A DNA stretch of 64,000 nt from DATAES01 sp963721305 (GCA_963721305.1 CAVRIR010000004.1:124001-188000); one strand, 5' to 3'; positions 17,590-27,527 are shown, numbered from the stretch's first letter. Translations and numbers: made by a program. Notes: a model not told the origin generated them from the sequence alone.

Positions 17590-18325
17590 ATGACCATGCA
17601 GACCGACGCGCCGATCCCCGAGCACATCTACGGCAGACCGCGTGCCCGCGACGTGGTGCGCGCCGCGCTGCGCACGTACCGCGAGCGGTTCTGGCGGGTC
17701 GCCGGGACTGCGTTCGTGGTGTTCGGCATCGTCGCGGTGGCCGACGCGATCGCCACGATTCTGGTCATCGACCGGCACGTCTCCCGTCCCGCAGGCGCGA
17801 TCGCCACGTCGGTCGCGGCCGGCGTGTTCGCCATGGTCGGTGTCGTGATCTACGCGGGGATCCTCGACAAGGTGGTCGGCGCGCACCTGCACGGCCATCC
17901 CGATCTCTCCCTGGCGCAGATCTGGAAGGTGCTGCCACTGGGCCGGCTGATCGCAGCCGACGTCGCGCTCGGCGCTCGCCACGATGATCGGTTTCGCGCT
18001 CTTCGTCATCCCTGGCATCGTCATCTTCACGCTGTGGTCACTCGTCGGACCGGTCATCACGATCGAAGACCGGCCTCCCGGTTCCGCGCTCCGGCGATCG
18101 TCGGCGCTGGTGCGTCGCAGCTTCTGGTTGACGCTCTTCCTCGTCACCCTTCCGCTCGAAGTGGAAGAGACCGTGCTCCACGCCATCCAGTACACGGAGA
18201 TCTTCGAGCACCCACTCATCCCGGCGTTCCTGCTCAACGGTCTCCTCGGCATGGTGATCGGGTCGATCGTCGGTCTCGTCGAGGTCGTGCTCGCATACGA
18301 GCTGATCGCCCGGACCGACGACTGA
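17590..18325 (+). pseudogene. Multi-pass membrane protein, frameshifted
   Basis: One extra base near 17970 splits a membrane protein of about 244 residues. The first frame gives IYGRPRARDVVRAALRTYRE and two hydrophobic segments, reaching AADVAL. The second frame resumes as ALATMIGFALFVIPGIVIF and continues to LAYELIARTDD. The organisation (amphipathic start, five or six helices, an IEDRPPGSALRRSSALVRR loop before the last helices) resembles uncharacterised actinobacterial membrane proteins related to the glycerophosphodiester-phosphodiesterase membrane domain. Role unknown. I regard the frameshift as probably a sequence error. Confidence 0.6.
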
Positions 18326-18354
18326 GCAGTCGGCCTGGTCCGTAGGGTGGGTCG

Positions 18355-19152
18355 GTGCTCGACCGCCGGGCCTTCATCGCCGCAACGGCCGCGGCAGCAG
18401 TGGCCGGAGTCGTCGCCGCGTGCTCGTCGAAGCGGGCGCCGTCCGCAACCGCATCCTCACCGGCCGCGTCAGCAGCATCGAGCTCGGTTGCACCCTCCAC
18501 CTCGAGCGCGACTTCGCCCGCGACCGCGACCGCACCGAGCACGCCGAGGTTCGTGAGCACAGGACCACGTGATCGCCAGCAGGTCGCGCTCACCTTCCAT
18601 GTGAGCGGTGACGACGGACTGATCACGAAGCTGCTCGACGTCCTGCGCGCGAGTCACGTACCGGTCACCGCGTTCATGGTCGGCAACTGGCTCGACGCCA
18701 ATCACGATCTCGGCGCGCGGTTCGTCGCCGACGGCCACGAGATCGCGAACCACACCTATATGCACCTCACGTTCGCCTCACTCGACCAGGCCACGATGAC
18801 GTCGGAGGTCGATCGGTGCCGCGACGTCATCCAGCGACTCACCGGATCGGGCGGCACCTTCTTCCGTCCATCGGGCACCGCCAACGGCACCGACACACCG
18901 GCGCCGGCCGTCCTCGACACCGCGGGCACCGCCGGCTACGAGACGGTCGTCGGTTACGACGTCGATCCTGCCGACTACCGAGACCCGGGCGCGACCGCGG
19001 TGAGCCGTCGGACGCTCGCCGGGGTGCAGCCGGGTTCCATCGTGAGCCTGCACTTCGGCCATCAGGGAACGATCGACGCCATGCCGTCGATCCTCGACGG
19101 ACTCCGAGCGCGGGGCCTGACGCCCGTCACGATGAGCGCCCTCCTGGCGTAG
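18355..19152 (+). CDS. Polysaccharide-deacetylase (NodB-type) lipoprotein
   Basis: A 265-residue exported protein with GTG start. The N-terminus RRAFIAATAAAAVAGVVAAC is a twin-arginine-like lipoprotein signal, followed by a long Ser/Ala/Thr linker. The NodB domain begins LTFHVSGDD, where the usual TFDDGP catalytic motif is altered; the metal-binding HEIANHTYMH and the FFRPSG (RxPxG) motif are retained. A C-terminal VSLHFGHQG motif replaces the common LHD. Likely acts on cell-wall or extracellular polysaccharide; catalytic activity is less certain because of the changed first motif. Confidence 0.75.
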   Translation: MLDRRAFIAATAAAAVAGVVAACSSKRAPSATASSPAASAASSSVAPSTSSATSPATATAPSTPRFVSTGPRDRQQVALTFHVSGDDGLITKLLDVLRASHVPVTAFMVGNWLDANHDLGARFVADGHEIANHTYMHLTFASLDQATMTSEVDRCRDVIQRLTGSGGTFFRPSGTANGTDTPAPAVLDTAGTAGYETVVGYDVDPADYRDPGATAVSRRTLAGVQPGSIVSLHFGHQGTIDAMPSILDGLRARGLTPVTMSALLA

Positions 19153-19203
19153 CCCGCCTTCGCCCGGGCGGTGTGGCAACAGCGGTCTGCTAAGACTCGA
19201 ACC

Positions 19204-20283
19204 ATGGGCATACGGGTGGTGCAGTGGACGACCGGCAACGTCGGGAAGCGGTCCGTCCGCGCCGTCGTCGGGCATGCCGACCTCGATCTCGTCGGCTGCT
19301 ACGCGTGGTCCGCCGACAAGGTCGGACACGACGTCGGCGAGTTGTGCGGCATCGATCCCGTCGGCGTCACCGCGACGGACGACGTCGACGCGCTCCTCGC
19401 GCTGAAGCCTGACTGCGTCGTGTACAACCCGATGTGGCAGGACGCCGGTGAGCTCGTGCGCATCCTCGAGTCGGGCGCCAACGTCGTCAGCACTGCCGCG
19501 TTCATCAACGGCAACAGCCTCGGTCCTGATCGCGATCGCATCCAGGACGCGTGCAAGCGCGGCGACTCGTCGATGTTCGGCAGCGGCATCAACCCCGGGT
19601 TCGCGGAGCTCCTCGCCATCGTGACCGCGAACATCTGCGACCGCGTCGACAAGGTCACCGTTCGCGAGCAAGCCGACTCGACGCTCTACGACTCCCCGAC
19701 CACGGAGCTTCCGGCCGGCTTCGGGCGACCGATCGACGACCCCGATCTCCCGGCGATGACGGCCAAGGGGACAGCCGTGTTCGGCGAGGCGGTCGCCATG
19801 GTCGCGGACGCGCTCGGCATCGAGCTCGACGACATCGTGTGCGAGGCCGAGTACGCGCAGACGACCGAAGACCTCGTCATGGAGTCGTGGACGATCCCCG
19901 CCGGCTGCGTGGCCGGGCTCGCTGCGAGCTGGCAGGGCCGCGTGGGCGACCGCACGGTCGTCGAGCTCAGTGTGCGGTGGAAGAAGGGGCAGACACTGGA
20001 ACCCGACTGGCAGATCGAAGACGGCTGGGTCATCGAGGTCGAGGGCCGCCCGACCGTGCGGACGCGCGTCGACTTCCTGCCGCCGCCGGACTTCGAGGCA
20101 ACGACGTTCGCCGACTTCATGGTGCTCGGAATGATCATGACGGCGATGCCGGCGATCAACGCGATCCCGCTGGTCGTCGCGGCCGCGCCCGGCATCGTGA
20201 CCTATCCGGACCTGCCGCTGTCTCTCCCACGGGGACTCGTGCCGCGAAGCGCGGAGCAACCGGAAGCAGGAGCGGGCAGTTGA
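19204..20283 (+). CDS. NAD(P)-dependent dehydrogenase with dihydrodipicolinate-reductase-like N-domain
   Basis: A 359-residue Rossmann oxidoreductase. The nucleotide motif is VVQWTTGNVGKRSVRAVV at residues 5-22; the GINPGFAELLAI segment at about residue 130 is typical of the 2,4-diaminopentanoate-dehydrogenase-like group (NAD(P)H-dependent amine dehydrogenase family). ATG 19204 is preferred over an ATG 33 bp upstream, which precedes the conserved start. It overlaps the following P450 gene by 4 bp and is probably part of the same pathway. Many actinobacteria carry this enzyme beside P450s and acyl-CoA genes; the substrate is unknown. Confidence 0.75.
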   Translation: MGIRVVQWTTGNVGKRSVRAVVGHADLDLVGCYAWSADKVGHDVGELCGIDPVGVTATDDVDALLALKPDCVVYNPMWQDAGELVRILESGANVVSTAAFINGNSLGPDRDRIQDACKRGDSSMFGSGINPGFAELLAIVTANICDRVDKVTVREQADSTLYDSPTTELPAGFGRPIDDPDLPAMTAKGTAVFGEAVAMVADALGIELDDIVCEAEYAQTTEDLVMESWTIPAGCVAGLAASWQGRVGDRTVVELSVRWKKGQTLEPDWQIEDGWVIEVEGRPTVRTRVDFLPPPDFEATTFADFMVLGMIMTAMPAINAIPLVVAAAPGIVTYPDLPLSLPRGLVPRSAEQPEAGAGS

Positions 20284-21569
20284 GCGACTGGACGACGACC
20301 AACTACTTCGACGACCCGTTGCTCGTCGAGGATCCGTACCCGTACTTCGACGAGCTGCGCGACCAATGCCCCGTGTTGTCTCTCCCGCACCTCGGCGTCG
20401 TCGCAGTGACCGGCTATGACGAAGCCAACGATGTGTATCGCGACACCGAGGCGTTCTCCTCGTGCAACTCCGTGATCGGTCCGTTCGCCACCTTCCCGGT
20501 CCCGCTCGAAGGTGACGACGTGAGCGACGTCGTCGCCCGGTACCGCGACCAACTGCCGATGCACGAGCACATGGTGACGATGGATCCCCCCGAGCACACA
20601 CGGGAACGAGCGTTGCTCCTGCGGCTGATCACTCCGAAGCGCCTCAAGGACAACGAGGCGTTCATGTGGCGATTGGCGGACACACAACTCGACGAGTTCG
20701 TCCCGACCGGGCGGTGCGAGTTCATCCGTGCGTACACGCGACCGTTCGCGATGTTGGTCGTCGCCGATCTTCTCGGCGTGCCGGAGTCGGATCACGATCG
20801 TTTCCGCGCGGGCTTCGGTCTGAGCACGGGGATCGGCACCGTCGGCGCCGCTGAACACCGCAGTGTCGGCGAGAACCCGCTCGCGTGGTTGGACGAATGG
20901 TTCGCGACGTACGTCGATGACCGGCGGCGCGAGCCTCGTCGTGACGTGCTCACCGACCTGGCGCTCGCCACCTATCCGGACGGCTCGACCCCGCCTGTCA
21001 CATCGGTCGTTCGCACCGCGACCTTCCTCTTCGCCGCGGGGCAGGAGACGACGGCCCGCTTGCTCGCGGCCGCCTTGAAGCATCTGGCCGAGCATCCGGA
21101 CGTGCAATCGGACCTGCGGGACCACAAGGACCGCATCCCCGACTTCATCGAAGAGGTGTTGCGGGTCGAGAGTCCCGTGAAGACCGACTTCCGCTTCACC
21201 CGCCGCACCACGAGCGTCGGTGACGTCGAGATCAAGGCCGGAACGCCGGTCATGCTCCTCAACGGCGCTGCCAACCGCGACCCGCGACGGTTCGAGGGCC
21301 CGCACGACTTCCGCATCGACCGACCGAACGCGCAGGCCCACATCGCCTTCGGTCGTGGCGCGCACTCGTGCCCCGGTGGTCCACTGGCGCGAGCGGAAGG
21401 ACGGGTGAGCATCGAACGGATCCTCGATCGGATGCACGACATCCGCCTGTCCGAGGAACATCACGGTCCGCCCGGCGCCCGCAGTTTCCGCTACGAGCCG
21501 ACGTGGGTGCTGCGCGGCCTCACCGAGCTGCACCTCGAGTTCGAGCCACGGGAACCCGCCGGCCGGTAG
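20280..21569 (+). CDS. Cytochrome P450
   Basis: A 429-residue P450. Motifs: I-helix FAAGQETTARL, K-helix EEVLRVESP, haem loop FGRGAHSCPGG with Cys364. The reading frame is open far upstream, but homology starts at LSDWTTTNYFDDPLLVEDPYPY, so I place the start at the TTG at 20280, which overlaps the TGA of the dehydrogenase (TTGA) behind a GGAAGCAGGAG ribosome site. Tight coupling suggests sequential action of the two enzymes. The start is not certain; the next in-frame ATG is far inside. Confidence 0.88.
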   Translation: MSDWTTTNYFDDPLLVEDPYPYFDELRDQCPVLSLPHLGVVAVTGYDEANDVYRDTEAFSSCNSVIGPFATFPVPLEGDDVSDVVARYRDQLPMHEHMVTMDPPEHTRERALLLRLITPKRLKDNEAFMWRLADTQLDEFVPTGRCEFIRAYTRPFAMLVVADLLGVPESDHDRFRAGFGLSTGIGTVGAAEHRSVGENPLAWLDEWFATYVDDRRREPRRDVLTDLALATYPDGSTPPVTSVVRTATFLFAAGQETTARLLAAALKHLAEHPDVQSDLRDHKDRIPDFIEEVLRVESPVKTDFRFTRRTTSVGDVEIKAGTPVMLLNGAANRDPRRFEGPHDFRIDRPNAQAHIAFGRGAHSCPGGPLARAEGRVSIERILDRMHDIRLSEEHHGPPGARSFRYEPTWVLRGLTELHLEFEPREPAGR

Positions 21570-21573
21570 CCCA

Positions 21574-21624
21574 CGAACTGCGGGGTCAAATGGGCGCTAT
21601 GGCACCCGTTGTCATCCAACATTC
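21574..21624 (+). repeat. 51 bp dispersed hairpin repeat, copy A
   Basis: Begins 4 bp after the P450 stop. It matches 29766-29816 at 42 of 51 positions with no gap, including GAACT, CGGGG and the shared 3' end CATCCAACATTC. The middle can form a hairpin (ATGGGCGC/GGCACCCGTT, with G-U pairs). The position suggests a transcription terminator carried on a repeated element. It lies directly before the LuxR-type gene. Confidence 0.6.
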
Positions 21625-21630
21625 GCACTG

Positions 21631-24274
21631 ATGTCGCTAGCGTCTGCGTCAATGAAAAGGCCGGGGGGGATCCGCTCGGCACAGCCGTCCATTCCGGCAT
21701 CCGCGATCCGTCGCGACCATCTGGTCCGCAGACTCGACGAGGCCGGGCGCGGTCGAGTCGTTCTGCTCATCGCACCGCCGGGGTCCGGCAAGTCGGTGCT
21801 GCTGGCCCAGTGGGCCGGCGTGAGCGGCGAACGCCCGACTGCCTGGCTGACGATCGAAGCGGCGGACAACGACGCCGTCCGATTCGCGCACCGACTCGTC
21901 GACGCCGTGCGCACCATCGATCCCACGATCGGCGAGACGGCGCTCGAGCAGGTGGAGACGACCGGCCTCGCCGCGGGCGACGACTTCGTCTCGGCTCTGG
22001 TCGAGGAGCTGTCCGATCTTCCCGACTCGACTCTTCTGATCGAGGACCTGCATCTGCTGCACAACTCGTTGCTGCTCAACGAGCTGGCGCAGTTGATCGC
22101 GGTCGACACCGGACCACATCCATTTCGTCATCTCGTCGAGATCCGATCCCGGTCTTTCGCTGCAGCGGCTGCGCCTCCTCGACGAAGTCACCGAGCTGCG
22201 CCAGGACGTCCTCGCGCTCAGCGATCGCGAGACGGCGGAGCTCGTCCGCTGCGTCGCCGACATCGACCTGGACGACGAGCAGCTCGCGAAGCTCACCGGC
22301 CGGGTCGAGGGTTGGGCCGCCGGCGTCCAGTTGGCCGCACTCTCGTTGCGCTCGGCCGACGACGCCGATGCGTTTCTCGACACATTTGCGGGCGACGATC
22401 GAGCGGTCGCCGACTACCTCACCGACGAGATCCTGTCGCGGCTGCCCCCGGAGGTCCATCGCTTCCTGTTGCGCACGTCGGTGTTGGAGCGGCTGACCGC
22501 GCCGCTGTGCAACGCGGTGACCGGCGACAGCGACGGCCAGCGCATGCTCGACCTGCTCGACCGTCAGTCCATGTTCCTCATTCCGCTCGACAGCCGTCGC
22601 GGCTGGTTCCGTTACCACGCGCTGTTTCGCGATCTGCTGCGCTACACGCTCGTCGCGGATGACCCCGACCTCGAGATCGTGCTCCTCCACCGCGCCGCCA
22701 ACTGGCACCTGGCGGAAGGCGACCTCGACAACGCGGTGGCGTACCTCGCACAGGCCCGGCGATGGGATCAGATCACCGACCTCGTGTTGGGCCACGGACG
22801 GCAGTTGTGGGAGCGAGGCAAGGCGACCACCGCGGTGCGCTGGCTCGAATCCGTGCCCGAGACAGCATTGAGCACGAGGCCGGCAGTGCGCCTCGCGGCC
22901 GCAGTGCTCTACGTGTTCATCGGACGCACGGCGGCCACCCACCGCATCTTCAGTGAGCTCGAAGCGTCCGCGGCGCTGACGCCAGGTGAACGACTCGTCA
23001 TCGACACGTTCCGCTCTATGTTGGTGCAGATCGACCTCGCGCCCGCGACCGCTATCGAAGCCGCCGACCGAGTGTTGAACGAGCTCGAGCTGTCCGGTCG
23101 CCACCACATACCCGACGTGCTCGGACTCGGCCTCCCCGACAACCTCGAACACCTCGCGCTCAACTCGAAAGGACGTGCGCTCTTCTACGACGGCGACCCG
23201 ACCACCGCGCGTGCCTACATCGGAGAGTCGTTGGAGAAGGGCGAACGCGCGTCGCCTTCCTTGTTGCTGCGCGCACTTGGATCCGCGGCGCTGGTCGAAG
23301 CATGGACAGGCCATCTCACCCTGGCGGAATCGATCGGCCAGCGGGCGCTCGACATGGTGCAGGACGCCGGCCTCGCGGCACATCCATCAGCGGCGGACGG
23401 CCTACTCGCACTTGCGATCGTCGCCTACGAGCGCGGTGATCTCGATCAGGCAACCCATCTGCTGCACGAGGCCGGGTCGCGGTCGCGTATGACTCGCCGC
23501 CACACGCTGCTCGCCTTCCACGCGTTGTACGCGGCGCGCATCGCGCTGGCGCAGAACGATCCCGAGCGAGCCCTCGCGGCGCTCGCCACCGAGCCCGGCG
23601 ATCCGCCGATCCCGAGAGGCATCGCGGCTGCCCTGGACGCAGTTCACGTGCGGCTCCTCACCGCGAGCGGCGACCTCGCCGCCGCTCGCAACGTCCTCGC
23701 GGACGCGGCGCTGCCCTGCACGTCAGACCTGCATGCCGCCGCCGTGCACGTCGAGCTCGCACAGGGCGATATGACGCAGGCGAAAGCGCTGCTGCGCGAT
23801 TGGCCGGCAGAGTCCGAGCCTCGGTTCGCGATCGAACAGCTCGTCTGCGCGGCCAGCATCGCCGACCAGTCAGGCGACGCGGAGGACGCGCTACGCCGGC
23901 TGTCCGACGCGGTCGCGCTCGGCGAACCAGAAGGACACGTCCGGGTGTTCGTCGAAAGCGGCGGATGCGCCGCAGCACTGATCCGCGAGTTGTCCCTACG
24001 AACTCCGACGCCGTACGTGCGCGAGCTCGAGGAACTCGTCGTCGCGGTGGTGTCTCCGCGCCGCACCACGAACGGACTCGTCGAGCAACTCAGCGCGCGT
24101 GAGCTCGTGGTGCTCAGCTATCTCCCGAGTCGGTACTCGAACCCCGAGATCGCGGCGCGCCTGTACGTGTCCACGAACACCGTGAAGACACACCTGAAGC
24201 ACATCTACCGCAAGCTCCAGGTGAACGGGAGGAGCGAAGCCATCGATGCGGCGCGGGCTCACGGCCTGCTCTGA
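21631..24274 (+). pseudogene. MalT/LuxR-type large ATP-binding transcriptional regulator, single frameshift
   Basis: About 880 residues once one base is removed near 22108. The N-terminal P-loop domain has Walker A LLIAPPGSGKSVLLAQW (residues 46-62) and LLIEDLHLL. The frame changes at AVDT and resumes as PDHIHFVISSRSDPGLSLQRLRLLDEV, the expected next STAND motif. A long helical (TPR-like) region follows and a C-terminal LuxR HTH, LSARELVVLSYLP ... NPEIAARLYVSTNTVKTHLK. Family members respond to inducers and activate transcription. A second ATG at 21652 is an alternative start. An internal ATG (22331) would give a protein lacking the ATPase. Confidence 0.85.
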
Positions 24275-24345
24275 CATACGGTCTGCGTGCTGGCGTTCGG
24301 CGTCGTCAATTGAATCTTCGGGAGCGGCGCGCCCTCGCGTGCTGA

Positions 24346-25026
24346 TCAGTCGACGCCGAGCGCCTGTTGCGCGAGCTTCGAGAACTGGTCCGTGGTGATC
24401 TCTCCGGACGTGCGGGCGACGACGTGGCCAGTGCTGTCCACCGCCACGAAGAACGGGTAACCCGGAAGCCCGAACGCCTGCGCCGCTGTCGAGTCCGACG
24501 AGTCGGCCATCACGGGGCTCGGCCACTGCACCTTCGACAGCCAGGTCGACGGCGGGTAGTTGGGCTGATCCGGACTGGTCGCCGTTGCCACGGTCACGAG
24601 CTGGACGCCTGCAGGCAACGGATTGCTGTGCAGGTAGTTCGCCAGCAACGGCACCTCGCGCTGGCAGTGCGGGCACCAGTGCGCAACGAACAGGATCAGC
24701 TTCGCTCCGCCATCGCGCGTGACGTCGACGGGCGCGCCATCGAAGCCGGCGCCGTGCAGTTCGGGGATCAGCGAGCCGATCGCGGGGTCGGTGCCGGAGC
24801 TGGGCAGTTGTGGAAGGGCGTTGCCGACCACTTGGACCGGACGGGTCTGCTCGATCCCGGCCGCAACGGAGCTCTTGCTGCTTCCGCGGGACACGACGAC
24901 CGTGATCACCGCGGCGATGACGACGACCGCGCCGACGGCGAGCCAGACGCGCGGGATGCGTCGGCGGTTGGCCGATCGCGAGGTTCGGCGGGCGCGGCTC
25001 GACTGATGGACGATTGGGGATGACAT
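24346..25026 (-). CDS. Membrane-anchored thioredoxin-like protein (TlpA/DsbA type)
   Basis: A 226-residue protein: basic N-terminus, one membrane anchor (about residues 28-46, VWLAVGAVVVIAAVITVVV), then an extracytoplasmic thioredoxin fold with active site WCPHC (Cys118, Cys121) and the cis-proline region GLPGYPFF. It is the likely oxidase or reductase partner of the DsbB homologue encoded just upstream. ATG 25026 follows AAGGAGAA and lies inside the 3' part of the DsbB gene, so translation is coupled, with an unusually long 121 bp overlap. Confidence 0.85.
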   Translation of the reverse strand: MSSPIVHQSSRARRTSRSANRRRIPRVWLAVGAVVVIAAVITVVVSRGSSKSSVAAGIEQTRPVQVVGNALPQLPSSGTDPAIGSLIPELHGAGFDGAPVDVTRDGGAKLILFVAHWCPHCQREVPLLANYLHSNPLPAGVQLVTVATATSPDQPNYPPSTWLSKVQWPSPVMADSSDSTAAQAFGLPGYPFFVAVDSTGHVVARTSGEITTDQFSKLAQQALGVD

Positions 25027-25589
25027 GGTTCTCCTTCGAGATCGGTACGAGGCTCGTGGCCGGCGAAGGCGAGCAGCGTCAACACGAGTGCGAAGCCGCT
25101 CAGAGCCATCGTGGGAATGGTGAGGTAGCCGAGCCGCTGCACCCAGATCAGCGTGCACGGGTTGGCAGGGTCACAGACGTTCGACTCGAGCGTGGGAAAC
25201 CGCTCGAGCACGACGTGATACGACGCGATGAGTGCGCCAGTGCCGGCGAGGATGGCGGCGTACGGACGGATGCCTCGATCGCGTCGCCAGGCCGCCAGTC
25301 CGAGCAACGGAACCAGCGGGTACATGCAGATCCGCTGGTACCAGCACAGCCGGCACGGGGTGAAGTGCGCGACTTCCGAGAAGTACAGGCTCCCGACCGT
25401 TGCCACGGCCGCGACCGCGAAGGCCAGCGTCAACGCCTGCGGCGCGATCGCTTCGACGACTTCGCGCCGCCATGTGTCCATGCGGGCTGAGACCTTGCTG
25501 CCCAGGACCATCACGATCGACGCGGCGACGCTGACTTCGGCAACGACAGCCAGCAACGCGAGGAACAACGACACGGTGTCGACGTTCAC
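24906..25589 (-). CDS. dsbB: DsbB-family disulfide bond formation protein
   Basis: A four-helix quinone-dependent oxidase of 227 residues. The two periplasmic cysteine pairs are visible: Cys79/Cys82 in TPCRLCWYQR and Cys139/Cys145 in SNVCDPANPCTL. GTG 25589 is preceded by GAAGGAGAAC. It should reoxidise the thioredoxin-like partner. After the last helix (LTLLAFAGHE) the frame continues about 50 polar, low-complexity residues that overlap the next gene; these may be non-native, produced by a lost stop or a frameshift. Confidence 0.88.
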   Translation of the reverse strand: MNVDTVSLFLALLAVVAEVSVAASIVMVLGSKVSARMDTWRREVVEAIAPQALTLAFAVAAVATVGSLYFSEVAHFTPCRLCWYQRICMYPLVPLLGLAAWRRDRGIRPYAAILAGTGALIASYHVVLERFPTLESNVCDPANPCTLIWVQRLGYLTIPTMALSGFALVLTLLAFAGHEPRTDLEGEPCHPQSSISRAAPAEPRDRPTADASRASGSPSARSSSSPR

Positions 25590-25643
25590 CAGTTCTCCTT
25601 CCAGTTCGCGTGAGCGCCCGCGCGACGCGGGACGCAAGCAGGA

Positions 25644-26030
25644 CTAGAAGGCCAGGCGAGGAGGCCGGAACAGGCGTCCGGCGGCGAGACGGTCGGTCAC
25701 GATGCGAACCGGGAAGCGGACCGCCCATCTCGACGGACTGGCAGTGACGACGTCACTGGAAGGAACGAGCGCGGCGATGAGGACGAACCCGCCGAGTGCG
25801 AGCGCGGCGCCTCCTCCGCACACGGTGCGCTGCACACACGAGACGGGGGCCGGCGATTGCCCTGTCTGGACGGCCGCGGACCCCGGCGCACGGCCGCAAT
25901 CCTGTGCCGGCGCACAGCCCGCCGCGGACGAACCGACCGGCGCAGCCGCGGCAGCGTCGCCGGACAACATGGCGCCGACGAGAACGGTCAGCAGCAGGCC
26001 GAGGGCCACGACAAGTGCACGCACGCGCAC
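25644..26030 (-). CDS. Small membrane/secreted protein of unknown function
   Basis: A 128-residue protein with an N-terminal signal-like helix (ALVVALGLLLTVLVGAML) and a second hydrophobic segment near residues 72-90, separated by a Cys-containing loop (GCAPAQDC, SCVQRTVC). The C-terminus is basic with RLFRPPRLAF. GTG start. It lies 54 bp upstream of the DsbB start on the same strand, so its four cysteines could be substrates or partners of that system; this is speculation. No family recognised. Confidence 0.5.
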   Translation of the reverse strand: MRVRALVVALGLLLTVLVGAMLSGDAAAAAPVGSSAAGCAPAQDCGRAPGSAAVQTGQSPAPVSCVQRTVCGGGAALALGGFVLIAALVPSSDVVTASPSRWAVRFPVRIVTDRLAAGRLFRPPRLAF

Positions 26031-26079
26031 GATTCCAGGGTATGGCGCGAATCGGCGTGCGCGACCGCGCGGCCGCCGA

Positions 26080-26490
26080 TCAGTCCTTGACCTCTGTCAC
26101 ATAGAAGACGTTCCCGTCGAAGTCGCGGAACACGAACATCAACGGTGCGGTGTCCCAGTCGAGCAGTTCGCCGGCCTCGAGCCCGAGACCGGTGATCGTG
26201 GCGTGGGCCGCACGCGCATCGGGGGTGCCGAACCTGAGTCCCGTGTCGATCCCCGTCGGTAGGCCATTTTCGGACTTGACGAGCGACACCGTCGTGTCGC
26301 CATCAGGGGCGGCCAGCTCGACCCATCGGAACCCGGGCTGCAGCTCTCGGTCGAGACGGGCCTTGAAGCCGAGGTCCTCGAGGAACGACTTCGTCCGGTC
26401 CTGATCCGACACCGGGATGGCGACGGTGAGCACGCGTGTGAACGTCGTAGTGGTCATGTGCGTTGGACGATTGACGTTCGCCGAACTCAT
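26080..26490 (-). CDS. VOC-superfamily (glyoxalase-like) protein
   Basis: A 136-residue protein with the beta-alpha-beta-beta-beta VOC unit: RVLTVAIPVSDQDRTKSFLEDLGF, GFRWVELAAPDG, FRDFDGNVFYVTE. Family members are metal-dependent lyases, dioxygenases or resistance proteins. ATG 26490 overlaps the stop of the LLM oxidoreductase (ATGA), which supports this start; an ATG at 26457 would also give a complete domain. Likely co-expressed with the LLM and SRPBCC genes upstream. Confidence 0.75.
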   Translation of the reverse strand: MSSANVNRPTHMTTTTFTRVLTVAIPVSDQDRTKSFLEDLGFKARLDRELQPGFRWVELAAPDGDTTVSLVKSENGLPTGIDTGLRFGTPDARAAHATITGLGLEAGELLDWDTAPLMFVFRDFDGNVFYVTEVKD

Positions 26491-27527
26491 CGCCGCGAGG
26501 CGTTGACGTCGGCGACGAGGTCGAGGAGCCGCGCGAGGTCCGAGAGTCGGGCGTCGAGGTCGTTGCCCTGGATGCCAGCGCGCAGCGTCGTGACGCCGGC
26601 GTCTCGGTACAGCGCGAGACGATCGCGGATGATGTCATCGGTGCCGACGAGGTTGGTCCCGAGTCCGATCTCGATCGGGACGCGACGGCGCGCCGCGTCC
26701 TTGTCGCCCGCCAACCACAATCGCTGCACCTCGCGAACGTCCTCGCCGTAGCCCTGTCGTTCGAACGCGTCGTTGTAGAAGTTCGTCGTCGCGGATCCCA
26801 TCGCACCGAAGGTGAACGCGTAGCCCTCCGCGTGGCGGCGCCCCGCCGCCTCGACATCGTCGGTGAACTCGACCCCGACGGCCACCGTCAGGTCGAGATC
26901 GGCGAAGTCGCGCCCGGCCTCCGACGCGCCTTCACGGATGGGATCGAAGAACACGTCCGCGGTTTCCGGGAAGAACGAGTTGCCGATCCACCCGTCGGCG
27001 AGCTCACCGGTCAGCCGAAGGTTGGCGGGACCGAGCGACGCGACGTAGATCGGGACGTGAACCGGTGGCATCGGCGAACGGATGCTCCGGCCTTCGCCGC
27101 CGGGCAGCGGCAGCTCGTACACGGTGCCGTGGTACTCGAGCCGTTCGCCGGCGGTGACGCGGCGGATGATCTCGATCGTCTCCCGCGTGCGTTGCACCGG
27201 CTTGTCGAAGCGAACGCCGTGCCAACCCTCCATGACTTGCGGGCCGCTGGTGCCGATGCCGAGGACGAACCGGCCGCCCGACAACGCCTGCAACGCGTGC
27301 GCGGACATCGCAAGCATCGCCGGCGTGCGAGCGCCGAGCTGGACGATCCCGGTTGCGAGCCGGATGCTCGACGTCTGTCCCGCGAGGTACCCGAGCGGTG
27401 TGAGCGCGTCACCCGCCCAGAACTCGGGGACCCAAACCGAATCGACGCCGAGTTTGTCGGCCTGGCGTACGAACTCGATCGCGTCGGCGGTGAACGGCAT
27501 CGCCACCACACCGACTCGCAGCGTCAT
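26487..27527 (-). CDS. LLM-class F420-dependent oxidoreductase
   Basis: A 346-residue luciferase-like (beta/alpha)8 protein: LRVGVVAMPFTADAIEFVRQ at the N-terminus, LGVDSVWVPEFW, TSSIRLATGIVQLGARTPAMLAM and GRFVLGIGTSGPQVMEGWHG. This is the pattern of mycobacterial-type F420 oxidoreductases. ATG 27527 overlaps the SRPBCC gene stop (ATGA). In such clusters the enzyme reduces or oxidises a hydrophobic intermediate; the substrate is not evident here. Confidence 0.88.
   Translation of the reverse strand: MTLRVGVVAMPFTADAIEFVRQADKLGVDSVWVPEFWAGDALTPLGYLAGQTSSIRLATGIVQLGARTPAMLAMSAHALQALSGGRFVLGIGTSGPQVMEGWHGVRFDKPVQRTRETIEIIRRVTAGERLEYHGTVYELPLPGGEGRSIRSPMPPVHVPIYVASLGPANLRLTGELADGWIGNSFFPETADVFFDPIREGASEAGRDFADLDLTVAVGVEFTDDVEAAGRRHAEGYAFTFGAMGSATTNFYNDAFERQGYGEDVREVQRLWLAGDKDAARRRVPIEIGLGTNLVGTDDIIRDRLALYRDAGVTTLRAGIQGNDLDARLSDLARLLDLVADVNASRR

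Noticed and set aside
17524..18252. Minus-strand N-terminal extension of the first P450
   Set aside because: Low-complexity antisense of the membrane gene; P450 homology and a strong ribosome site begin at 17523.
19551..20279. Long plus-strand open frame in front of the second P450
   Set aside because: It is an out-of-frame shadow of the dehydrogenase gene, rich in Arg, with no homology before the TTG at 20280.
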